From Microcystis wesenbergii NRERC-220 (lineage in GTDB: Bacteria > Cyanobacteriota > Cyanobacteriia > Cyanobacteriales > Microcystaceae), in contig NZ_JAVSJA010000001.1 in the NCBI RefSeq assembly GCF_032027425.1, positions 1,240,001 to 1,304,000 on the forward strand: a stretch of 64,000 bases of DNA. Direction: 5' to 3'. A program made the position numbers and the translations under genes. This document shows positions 57,213-64,000 of the stretch, in pieces; position 1 is the stretch's first letter; each line of letters starts with the position of its first letter. The notes beneath the pieces were generated by a model that searched no databases, was not told the DNA's origin, and saw nothing but the letters and a program-made list of their open reading frames with translations.

Positions 57213-57812
57213 ATGTTAGGCAAATTCTTTAAAAAACCAGAATCTCCCGATCAAGACCGAGTTCCCCCGGGCCAATATCTCGCTAGTGGTTTTCCTGTCC
57301 TTACCTACGGGGATACTCCCCAAATCAAGACCGAGGAATGGTTATTTAAGGTTTGGGGAAAGGTGGCCACGACTAAAATTTTTAACTGGTCGGATTTTAT
57401 GGCCCTACCGCAGTGGGAATTTACCAAGGATTTTCACTGTGTCACCCGTTGGTCAAAATTAGATGTGACTTGGACGGGAATTAAGGTATCGGATTTTATC
57501 ACCTTAATTGACCTGCTGCCAGAAGCTACCCACGTCATGCAACACTGTTACGGGGGTTATACCACTAACCTGACCCTAGAGGAATTCCTGCACGAGGATA
57601 ATTTTTTCGCTTTTCAACTGTTTGGTCAACCTTTACCCCCCGACCACGGGGGTCCGCTGCGCTTAGTTGTCCCCCATCTCTACGCTTGGAAAAGTTCTAA
57701 ATGGATTAATGGCTTAGAATTTCTCGATCGAGAGCAATTGGGTTTCTGGGAACGTAATGGCTACCATCGACGGGGTGATCCCTGGTTAGAGGAACGTTAT
57801 GGCGGTTTTTAA
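57213..57812 (+). CDS. Sulfite-oxidase-fold molybdopterin-dependent protein
   Basis: The 199-residue protein has the SuoX-type molybdopterin-binding fold: LPQWEFTKDFHCVTRWSKLDVTW, where the Cys would bind molybdenum, then HVMQHCYGGYTTNL and DHGGPLRLVVPHLYAWKSSKW. It lacks a signal peptide and the MsrP-type extension, so it is a short cytoplasmic member. Substrate unknown; possible roles include sulfite or methionine-sulfoxide chemistry. Confidence 0.87.
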   Translation: MLGKFFKKPESPDQDRVPPGQYLASGFPVLTYGDTPQIKTEEWLFKVWGKVATTKIFNWSDFMALPQWEFTKDFHCVTRWSKLDVTWTGIKVSDFITLIDLLPEATHVMQHCYGGYTTNLTLEEFLHEDNFFAFQLFGQPLPPDHGGPLRLVVPHLYAWKSSKWINGLEFLDREQLGFWERNGYHRRGDPWLEERYGGF

Positions 57813-58166
57813 CCAGTTTTGGCTTAAAATCGGGTGATAAGTAATAGGACAAAATTAACTTCTTGGTTAGGATAGGCAAAAGGCAGCAGGCAAGAGGCAA
57901 GGGGTAGTTAGATATGTGTAATTAATTGTGTCTGGCTACATTACATTACATTTTGGGCGCACGCAGTTCGATAAACTCACTGACCACGATGCGCCCCTAC
58001 CATTGGGGAAATAATATTATTGTAGGGGCGAATTGCCTTCGCCCTCTTTTAATAACTTCTGCTAATTACGATAAAACGCTGTAGACTGTGTTATGTGAAG
58101 ATAATTAGCCACAAAGAAAACTAGAAAAAAATTAACTGATAACTGATAAACCTTCACTGATAACTG
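57813..58166. other. Intergenic region with dispersed repeats
   Basis: No gene is supported. It contains a reverse copy of the AATTAATTACACAT repeat (about 57910-57932), a TGCGCCCCTACCATTGGGG stretch and TAGGGGCGAATTGCCTTCGC, both common styles of Microcystis intergenic repeat. Short duplicated CACTGATAACTG strings precede the bolA stop. Confidence 0.6.
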
Positions 58167-58418
58167 TTATTTTTCTGCTGCCCAACTGTCGGGAGTGTAG
58201 GTTTTTAATGCCAAAGCATGGATGGCTTCGGTAGCCAGTGCCGATTGTAAAGCGCCATAAACCATTTGATGCTGTTTAACGCGGGTTTTGCCAGCAAATT
58301 CCCCGGAAATAACCACCGCTTCCAAATGATCACCACCTCCCGTCAAATCCCGAACCATCACTTGTGCATCGGGGATTTGTTCTTGAATCATCGCTTCTAC
58401 TTGGCGAAAGTCAACCAT
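58167..58418 (-). CDS. BolA family protein
   Basis: The 83-residue protein has the BolA fold signature: [46 protein letters not shown] in outline, with the conserved His of VKQHQMVY. BolA/IbaG proteins work with monothiol glutaredoxins in iron-sulfur cluster handling. No glutaredoxin gene lies beside it here. Confidence 0.9.
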   Translation of the reverse strand: MVDFRQVEAMIQEQIPDAQVMVRDLTGGGDHLEAVVISGEFAGKTRVKQHQMVYGALQSALATEAIHALALKTYTPDSWAAEK

Positions 58419-58489
58419 CGTAACTCCTCAAAACAATTAAAGATACTCTCATCCCATTGTTACCGAAAGCTCGTCAATGGGGACAAAAT

Positions 58490-59086
58490 TTACTGCTGTG
58501 GGGGGGAGTTGTTAGGAGTTGCCGAGGTGGGAGTCGGTGCGGAGATGGGTGTGCTGACAAATCCCATCTCGTAGAGTTGTTGATAGCTTTTTTGTCCTAA
58601 TTCACTGGTGGGGTTTTGGGATTGAATCACCTGAATTAACAAAGGAACCGCCAATTCTGGCTGATTTTGCGCCCTATGGACCAAAGCAAGCTTATAGGTG
58701 GCTTCATCCCGCAGTTGTCCCGTGTTTAAAGCACTTTGACGCTGAGAATCGAATACTTTCGGGTCAATTCCTGAGAAACTATTAGCTAATTGCAGATGAT
58801 AGTTAGATAGTTGGTTAAAAATCCGGCGCGCTTGATTGAGTTTGTCCACAGCGACATCGTATTTAGCGGCATTAATAGCGGCGTTCGCTTCTTCCACTAA
58901 ACGTTGTCCCCCCTGAAGACTCAACAGACTATCAGCTTGATTTAAGGGTTTTAATTCGTTAGGATCACTGGCGGGATTGTTAGAGTCGGGGGTTTGTGCT
59001 TGTCCGTCAGGTGCGATCGCAATCACTAAACCGATCACCAGAGTGAGCAGATAAATTAAACTATAAGGCTGTTTTCGCTTAACCAT
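58490..59086 (-). CDS. Exported helical protein of unknown function
   Basis: ATG 59086 is chosen because the protein then begins with a signal peptide (LIYLLTLVIGLVIAIAPDGQ ending QAQ); the open frame upstream lacks any family look. The mature part, about 175 residues, is helical with TPR-like pairs (EEANAAINAAKYDVAVDKLNQ, LRDEATYKLALVHRAQNQPEL), and ends in a Pro/Thr/Ala-rich tail. It probably scaffolds in the periplasm. Not recognised further. Confidence 0.7.
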   Translation of the reverse strand: MVKRKQPYSLIYLLTLVIGLVIAIAPDGQAQTPDSNNPASDPNELKPLNQADSLLSLQGGQRLVEEANAAINAAKYDVAVDKLNQARRIFNQLSNYHLQLANSFSGIDPKVFDSQRQSALNTGQLRDEATYKLALVHRAQNQPELAVPLLIQVIQSQNPTSELGQKSYQQLYEMGFVSTPISAPTPTSATPNNSPPQQ

Positions 59087-59367
59087 AAAATTTCTCGACT
59101 TAATGTTCCTGAGGGGAACGGCTATTTTTTTTAACATCGACAACTGACCTATAGTAGCTTTTTTGGGGCAGTTTCGATCCGACCCCAGCTTTCTAGACGT
59201 TAGCTCTAGCGGTTTTGTCGCCATGGCAAGCGCTGATTTTTCCCGAAAAATCAGTACAAGTCCCCAAAAAGTTAATTTATCCCCCCGATTAATTGTTTAA
59301 ATACCGATAATTCACCCCTTGGCAAGCTGCCCAGATAGAATAAAGAAAAAGTAGGAGTTTATTTAAA

Positions 59368-59931
59368 ATGTCTTTATCACTGATTACTCGTAAGTTTACG
59401 GTGGAAGAATACGAAAAAATGACAACCGAGGGAATAATCAAACCCGATGAAAAAGTGGAATTAATTCGAGGAGAAATTATCAAAATGTCACCGATGGGAA
59501 CCCGTCATGCTTCTAGTGTAGATAGATTAATACAATTATTCTATCAAAAGTTAGGACATAAAATTATTCTCAGAGTGCAAAATCCGATTAGATTAAATAA
59601 TAACTCTCAACCAGAACCAGATTTAAGTTTACTAATACCTCGCCCAGATTTTTACGTTGCTGCCCATCCCTGTCCCGAAGATATTTATTTAATTATTGAA
59701 GTTTCTGATTCTACCCTCGATTATGATCGCTATACTAAAATCCCTCTTTATGCAGAAGCAAATATTAAAGAGGTTTGGATTGTCAATCTCAAGGAAGAAT
59801 GTTTAGAAGTTTATCGCCATCCTCTGAATGGTAGTTATCAAGCTATGCAGAAATACTCTATAAATGAGAGGGTTTTTATGACATCTTTTCACGATATAGA
59901 ATTCACTATTGCAGAAATATTAGGAGTGTAG
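59368..59931 (+). CDS. Uma2 family (DUF820) protein, tandem copy 1
   Basis: The 187-residue protein has the Uma2 order VELIRGEIIKMSPMGTRHA, QPEPDLSLLIPRPDFY, LIIEVSDSTLDYDR and EVWIVNLKEECLEVYRHPL. The acidic pairs and the Glu of LIIEVSD fit a PD-(D/E)xK nuclease fold, but activity is not shown. GGAG precedes the ATG. It is followed after five bases by a near-identical copy. Confidence 0.9.
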   Translation: MSLSLITRKFTVEEYEKMTTEGIIKPDEKVELIRGEIIKMSPMGTRHASSVDRLIQLFYQKLGHKIILRVQNPIRLNNNSQPEPDLSLLIPRPDFYVAAHPCPEDIYLIIEVSDSTLDYDRYTKIPLYAEANIKEVWIVNLKEECLEVYRHPLNGSYQAMQKYSINERVFMTSFHDIEFTIAEILGV

Positions 59932-59936
59932 TTAAA

Positions 59937-60506
59937 ATGTCTTTATCACTGATTACCCGTAAGTTTACGGTGGAAGAATGCGAAAAAATGGCAACCCAGG
60001 CAATAATCAAACCCGATGAAAAAGTGGAATTAATTCGAGGAGAAATTATCAAAATGTCACCGATGGGAACCCGTCAGGCTGCTGGTATTTATCGATTAAC
60101 ACAGTTATTTTATCGAAAATTTGGCGATCTTATTCTCTTAGGAGTGCAAAATCCGATTAGATTAAATAATAATTCTCAACCAGAACCAGATTTAAGTTTA
60201 CTAATACCTCGATCAGATTTTTATGTTGCTGCCTATCCTTGTCCTCAAGATATCTATTTAATTATTGAAGTTTCTGATTCTACCCTCGATTATGATCGCT
60301 ATACTAAAATTCCTCTTTATGCAGAAGCAAATATTAAAGAGGTTTGGATTATCAATCTCAAGGAGGAATGTTTAGAAGTTTATCGTCATCCGCTGCAGGG
60401 TAGTTATCAAAATATTCAGAAATATTATCGAGGTGAAAGTATTTTTATTGAATCCTTTCCAGAAATAGAGTTAACTTTAATTGAAATACTCGGTAATATT
60501 TGTTAA
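59937..60506 (+). CDS. Uma2 family (DUF820) protein, tandem copy 2
   Basis: The 189-residue copy matches copy 1 over most of its length, also at DNA level (first 130 bp almost identical), with changes concentrated in the Arg/Tyr-rich helix (RQAAGIYRLTQLFYRKFGD) and the last 35 residues. The start lies five bases after the stop of copy 1, so they form a unit. The pattern indicates recent tandem duplication, perhaps with gene conversion. Confidence 0.9.
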   Translation: MSLSLITRKFTVEECEKMATQAIIKPDEKVELIRGEIIKMSPMGTRQAAGIYRLTQLFYRKFGDLILLGVQNPIRLNNNSQPEPDLSLLIPRSDFYVAAYPCPQDIYLIIEVSDSTLDYDRYTKIPLYAEANIKEVWIINLKEECLEVYRHPLQGSYQNIQKYYRGESIFIESFPEIELTLIEILGNIC

Positions 60507-60564
60507 ATTAAATTATAGAGCGTTTCTTATACCATTTTCTTTATTTCTGGCAGGCATCCTACTA

Positions 60565-61575
60565 TTATTTTTCTAAGAGATGGCGGTACTTTTCTCCGAG
60601 ATTTTCCGTTGCTTTGGTTAATTTTCCCTTGTCGTCTAAGATGGGTAGTTTCATGATTTCCGATGAAGCTTTAATTAAAAGTAGTACCTCCCGAAACTTG
60701 GCCACGTCTTCCTCTAGATGAGGATTAAAAGTAGCTCGTGACTCCAGTTCGGTTAAACTCTTAATAGCTCTACTATTCAGACTATTAATGAGGTATTGTA
60801 ACTCCTTAATTCTGCGCTGAACTTGTCCTAAAAAACTCTTACTTTTATCTAATTGAGCTATTTTATTATTCACTTCCTTGGCGTATTCGATAGCTTTACT
60901 TAGGGCTTTTTTCCCTTCTCCTCCTAAGACAAAACCACCAATCATTAAAGCAGGTCCGACGGTAATACCTCCTAAAACCACTGTTCCCAAAGCCATACCA
61001 CCACCACCGGCAGCTAAAGAACCACCTCCTAACCATGCTAAGGTAGCATTCCAAGCAGCTGCCCCACTAAGTCCACTAATTGCTGTTCCTGTACTAGCAG
61101 TACCGAAAAGACCAATTAATCCTAGGGTTCCCTGACTGGCTGCCGAGGCGACTCCCACTGCTTTTAAACTCCCCACAGCCAAACTTTGCGCGTCTAACAC
61201 TTCTGCTTTAAATTCCTTGAATTGTTGGGCAGAAAATCCCTCAAACCCTTCTAAGAAGCGTTGATGGGATGGGGAGTAATTTTGACCAAGTCTTTGACCA
61301 ATTCTTTGATCAATTCGTCGAACAAACTTAACAAATCTGCCGATAGTGTTGATTTTGACATTAATTTGCAGTTGACCGTATTCTTCCGCGAATTTTTGGG
61401 TAGCTTGAAACTTTTTTTCTAGAGATTTATTGGCTTTTTTGTATCTTTGTTCGGCACTTTTGCCAATTTTTTCCGCCTTTTGTAGCTTGGATACACCATC
61501 AGCACCCGCACTAACACCCACACCAGCAGTAACTAAGGCCGCCGCACCAAGAATAATCGGGATAATAAAGATCAT
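60565..61575 (-). CDS. Membrane/coiled-coil protein with glycine-rich hydrophobic core
   Basis: The 336-residue protein begins with a hydrophobic helix (IFIIPIILGAAALVTAGVGV), then an amphipathic coiled coil (KSAEQRYKKANKSLEKKFQATQK in outline). A long Gly/Ala-rich hydrophobic centre (about residues 145-220, with GGGSLAAGGGGMALGTVVLG) and a second coiled coil follow. This looks like a membrane-inserting helper or pore-like protein. I do not recognise a family and no partner gene is beside it. Function unknown. Confidence 0.75.
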   Translation of the reverse strand: MIFIIPIILGAAALVTAGVGVSAGADGVSKLQKAEKIGKSAEQRYKKANKSLEKKFQATQKFAEEYGQLQINVKINTIGRFVKFVRRIDQRIGQRLGQNYSPSHQRFLEGFEGFSAQQFKEFKAEVLDAQSLAVGSLKAVGVASAASQGTLGLIGLFGTASTGTAISGLSGAAAWNATLAWLGGGSLAAGGGGMALGTVVLGGITVGPALMIGGFVLGGEGKKALSKAIEYAKEVNNKIAQLDKSKSFLGQVQRRIKELQYLINSLNSRAIKSLTELESRATFNPHLEEDVAKFREVLLLIKASSEIMKLPILDDKGKLTKATENLGEKYRHLLEK

Positions 61576-61702
61576 GAGAAAAGCTCCTAGTCTATTCAGT
61601 TTTGTAAAATTCTACCAACATAGTTAAAAAAAAATCAAGGGGGTGCATCTCACACTTGCAGAAATACCGATAATCAGCAATTATCAGTGACTCTTAAATT
61701 AT

Positions 61703-61835
61703 GGCTCTTCTCGACTTTGTGTGATAATTTTTGCTTATGAAATCGTGAAATGTTTACTGGGAAAGACTTTTAGGACTATTTTGTTAAATAAACTATCAGT
61801 ATAGACCTCATTTCCACACAGAAACCAGAAGAGCC
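61703..61835. repeat. MITE-like element with GGCTCTTCT terminal inverted repeats (third copy)
   Basis: The left end reads GGCTCTTCTCGACTTTGTGT. The right end, reverse-complemented, reads GGCTCTTCTGGTTTCTGTGT. The inside differs from the copy at 38761. Length is 133 bp. The ends look like those of ISL3-type elements. Confidence 0.68.
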
Positions 61836-61902
61836 TAAATTATTACAGATGCGTCAGCGGCTGCCTGTAAGCATCCCACCGAAAAACTAATGCGCTCCGG
61901 GG

Positions 61903-61925
61903 TTTGGGGGGTTCTACCCCCCAAA
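61903..61925. repeat. Perfect hairpin TTTGGGGGGT/ACCCCCCAAA
   Basis: A 10-bp perfect stem with a 3-nt loop. It lies about 135 bp beyond the folD stop and may serve as a 3' structure for folD, but there is no T-run on either side. The rest of 61836-62061 holds nothing I can support. Confidence 0.6.
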
Positions 61926-62061
61926 AGCCTGGATTGAGTAATAAAATTAAAAGTAAAGCCCAATTTTAAAAGAGAGTTTCCCCGTAAAAATCCCAACTTG
62001 CTAGATTGACAAAATTGTATCGGTAGAATCACTGAATAGCTGATAGCTGGTAGCTGCGGAT

Positions 62062-62919
62062 TTATAACTTGCGTTCGTAACTTAACAAGGTATTTTTTAA
62101 TAACATTGCCACCGTCATCGGACCGACACCCCCGGGAACAGGAGTAAGATAACTAGCCACTTCTAAAACCCCAGCATAGTCCACATCTCCCACCAAACCG
62201 TCAGCGACACGATTAATCCCCACATCCACCACCACCGCACCCGGTTTTACCATATCTTTAGTGATTAAATTGGCTTTACCGACCGCAGGTACTAAAATAT
62301 CGGCACTTCTGGTTATTTCTGCCAGATTTTCCGTGCGCGAGTGAGCAATAGTTACCGTAGCGTTTTCCTCCAATAACATTAAAGCTAAAGGTTTCCCCAC
62401 TAGAATACTGCGACCCAGTACCACCGCGTGCTTACCGGCTATGGAAATATTATATTCTTTCAGCAGTGCCATGACCCCCGCAGGAGTACAACTGCGGATA
62501 CAGTCCTCACCCCGCACTAAACCGCCTAAATTGAGAGGATGTAAACCATCAGCATCTTTTTTCGGGTCAATTTGGTAGAGAAGGGAAACCGCGTCTAAAT
62601 GCTTAGGTAAAGGTAATTGAATTAAAATCCCGTCCACCCGCTCATCTTGATTGAGACGGACAATTTCCGCTAAAATTTCTAGTTCACTTGTATTGGTGGG
62701 AAAATGACGACCAAAAGAGGCCATGCCGATTTTAGTACAAGCTTTCTCCTTATTGCGGACATAAACGGCACTAGCAGGATTATCCCCCACCATCAACACC
62801 GCTAACCCCGGAGGTCTTCCCATTGGAGATTTTAGCGTCTGGATGCGCTCTCCTAGACCAAGCTGGATTTTTTGAGCTAAGGCTTTCCCGTCGAGAATTT
62901 GGCAAGTAGTTACGGACAT
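62062..62919 (-). CDS. folD: Methylenetetrahydrofolate dehydrogenase / cyclohydrolase
   Basis: Start at ATG 62919 ([18 protein letters not shown]) gives 285 residues, the usual length; the frame runs 23 codons further up without family resemblance. Motifs seen are [20 protein letters not shown] (catalytic Tyr and Lys), [36 protein letters not shown] and [14 protein letters not shown]. FolD interconverts 5,10-methylene- and 10-formyl-tetrahydrofolate for purine and methionine synthesis. Confidence 0.95.
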   Translation of the reverse strand: MSVTTCQILDGKALAQKIQLGLGERIQTLKSPMGRPPGLAVLMVGDNPASAVYVRNKEKACTKIGMASFGRHFPTNTSELEILAEIVRLNQDERVDGILIQLPLPKHLDAVSLLYQIDPKKDADGLHPLNLGGLVRGEDCIRSCTPAGVMALLKEYNISIAGKHAVVLGRSILVGKPLALMLLEENATVTIAHSRTENLAEITRSADILVPAVGKANLITKDMVKPGAVVVDVGINRVADGLVGDVDYAGVLEVASYLTPVPGGVGPMTVAMLLKNTLLSYERKL

Positions 62920-63008
62920 TCTATGATAATACCGAGAACAAAAATCTTTCGGATCTATTCTATGGTCAAAAAGATTGGCTAATCGCACTCGTTAAGGTTA
63001 AAGCAAGA

Positions 63009-63719
63009 ATGTCTATTCAGACTCGTGTAGGGCGCATCGGCAGTTTATTATTATTGCTAGGGTTATTCGGTTGTAGTACCCTTGCTGACCTCGGTATTGC
63101 CGTTCCCTACATCGGTGATCCTCCCCTAACAGCGATCGAGCAATTACAGGAAAAACCAAAAGGCACTTTAGTTTATCTTAGGGGAACTGTGAGCAATTAT
63201 GCCCCTTTTTTAGCGGGAGGGGCCTATCTTTTGCAGGATAGTTCGGGCAAGATTTGGATTCGCACCAATAGCAATAAATTACCCCGTCAAGGCGAAGAAA
63301 TCGTCATTAAGGGCAAAATTGACTTTGAGGCTATTCCCCAGGGTTCCCAAACTGTTAACGAATTGTATGTGGTGGAATTAGAACAGATGGATGCAGTAGC
63401 GGTTAATTCTGTTCCTACTCCTTCCCCGTCCCCAGAAATTAAACCTTCCCCCACCTCAGAAGTTAAACCCCCAGAAAATAATTCTCCCCCGGTCTCCACT
63501 AAACCCCTGGAAAATCCCCGACAGGTGACAATTCCCAGCGCAGCTGAAACGAAACCCCCAGAAACTACCGTCGTTACCCCCGTTAAACCCAATCCCCCCG
63601 CGCAACCCGTCGCGGAAGCGATTCCCCCCAAACCCCCCGCAGTGGTTAAACCCATCCCAGATCCCCTCGATGCTTTCTTTTTACCCCATAAACAAAGCGA
63701 GAAAAACAGTAATCAGTAA
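63009..63719 (+). CDS. Lipoprotein with OB-like domain and proline-rich tail
   Basis: The 236-residue protein has a lipoprotein signal (GSLLLLLGLFGCST, Cys22). Residues about 45-135 form a small beta domain (GTLVYLRGTVSNYAPFLAGGAYLLQDSSGKIWI in outline) resembling an OB-fold of the YgiW/nucleic-acid-binding-like class. The last 100 residues are Pro/Thr/Lys-rich (KPSPTSEVKPPENNSPPVS), disordered and probably spanning the cell wall. It diverges from folD. Function unknown. Confidence 0.75.
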   Translation: MSIQTRVGRIGSLLLLLGLFGCSTLADLGIAVPYIGDPPLTAIEQLQEKPKGTLVYLRGTVSNYAPFLAGGAYLLQDSSGKIWIRTNSNKLPRQGEEIVIKGKIDFEAIPQGSQTVNELYVVELEQMDAVAVNSVPTPSPSPEIKPSPTSEVKPPENNSPPVSTKPLENPRQVTIPSAAETKPPETTVVTPVKPNPPAQPVAEAIPPKPPAVVKPIPDPLDAFFLPHKQSEKNSNQ

Positions 63720-63738
63720 TCAGTAGCGGGGCAAACAG

Positions 63739-64000
63739 ATGGAGAGTAAAGTTTATGACAAAGCTTATAAATTTGCCATTAGGATTGTTAAAGGCTATAA
63801 ATATTTGTGTGAGACTAAACAAGAATATGTTTTGTCAAAACAGCTATTAAGGAGTGGCACTTCAATCGGGGCTAACATTGCCGAGGCTAATGGAGCTATT
63901 TCTCAAGCTGATTTTCGAGCTAAAATGTCAATAGCTTATAAGGAATGTCTAGAAACAAAGTATTGGCTGTCTCTATTGAAAGACACGAATTACATAGAGG
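63739..64000 (+). CDS. Four-helix-bundle protein (23S rRNA IVP / TIGR02436 family), partial
   Basis: The frame from ATG 63739 reads MESKVYDKAYKFAIRIVKGY, then LSKQLLRSGTSIGANIAEAN and ADFRAKMSIAYKECLETKYW, which is the four-helix-bundle family often called S23/IVP. The gene runs off the right edge after 87 codons, so about 30 residues are missing. Such proteins are common in bacterial genomes, some inside rRNA intervening sequences, and their role is unknown. GGGGC precedes the start; no strong Shine-Dalgarno is visible. Confidence 0.88.
   Translation, partial: MESKVYDKAYKFAIRIVKGYKYLCETKQEYVLSKQLLRSGTSIGANIAEANGAISQADFRAKMSIAYKECLETKYWLSLLKDTNYIE

Overview
The window looks like chromosomal DNA of a bloom-forming unicellular cyanobacterium, most likely Microcystis aeruginosa or a close relative. 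This rests on the gene families (acsF/chlE, cyanobacterial cbiD, rpmF, UbiB-like kinase, DUF29 and many Uma2 proteins, an MAE_28990-type HEPN protein), the moderate-to-low GC, GCGATCGC (HIP1) octamers, and the density of insertion sequences, MITE-like elements and small palindromic repeats. No phage or plasmid backbone is visible.

Layout. 1-1.4 kb: end of rdgB, lipA and a tRNA-Pro(CGG). 1.5-7.1 kb: a type IIG-like restriction-modification gene cut by an IS4-type element. Its 9-bp target duplication can be read exactly, and removing the element restores one 1003-residue frame. A decayed IS630 copy follows. 7.2-10.1 kb: cbiD and guaA. 10.1-13.4 kb: a three-gene cassette of a DUF262 protein, a HEPN protein and a cytosine-5 DNA methyltransferase, a plausible defence unit. 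13.5-23.7 kb: housekeeping and envelope genes (S8 peptidase, cupredoxin coupled to a Ca2+/H+ antiporter, alpha/beta hydrolase, O-antigen-ligase-like TPR protein, GH10 xylanase with a LapA-like partner).

24-37.6 kb: a type III-B (Cmr) CRISPR-Cas locus. A WYL-domain regulator, cmr2 (cas10), cmr3, cmr4, a Uma2 nuclease-fold gene, cmr5, a cmr6-cmr1 fusion and a CARF-HEPN ribonuclease gene all read leftwards. A divergent CRISPR array with a good sigma-70 promoter in its leader reads rightwards. The array mixes 36-nt and 37-nt repeat forms, has duplicated spacer blocks and spacers made of a chromosomal palindrome, and is split by an inserted 2-oxoglutarate oxygenase gene. There is no cas1, cas2 or cas6 in the window, so adaptation and crRNA processing must come from elsewhere.

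37.7-51 kb: an O-methyltransferase, two type IV pilin-like genes with a membrane protein gene, a DUF29 pair, an IS607 element (tnpA/tnpB), a CSP41-like SDR protein, an ankyrin-repeat protein, a PP2C phosphatase, a UbiB kinase and a LivK-type binding protein. 52-55.7 kb: a mobile-element graveyard holding a YoeB-type toxin pseudogene with one nonsense codon, remnants of IS1, IS630 and IS982, and an IS200/IS605-type tnpB broken by a 26-bp palindromic insertion. That last element abuts, and appears to have replaced, the C-terminus of acsF. 56-64 kb: rpmF, a sulfite-oxidase-fold protein, bolA, a duplicated pair of Uma2 genes, a membrane/coiled-coil protein of unknown role, folD, a lipoprotein and a partial four-helix-bundle gene.

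The main theme is anti-invader machinery (restriction-modification, DUF262/HEPN, Cmr) beside the mobile DNA that has disrupted much of it.
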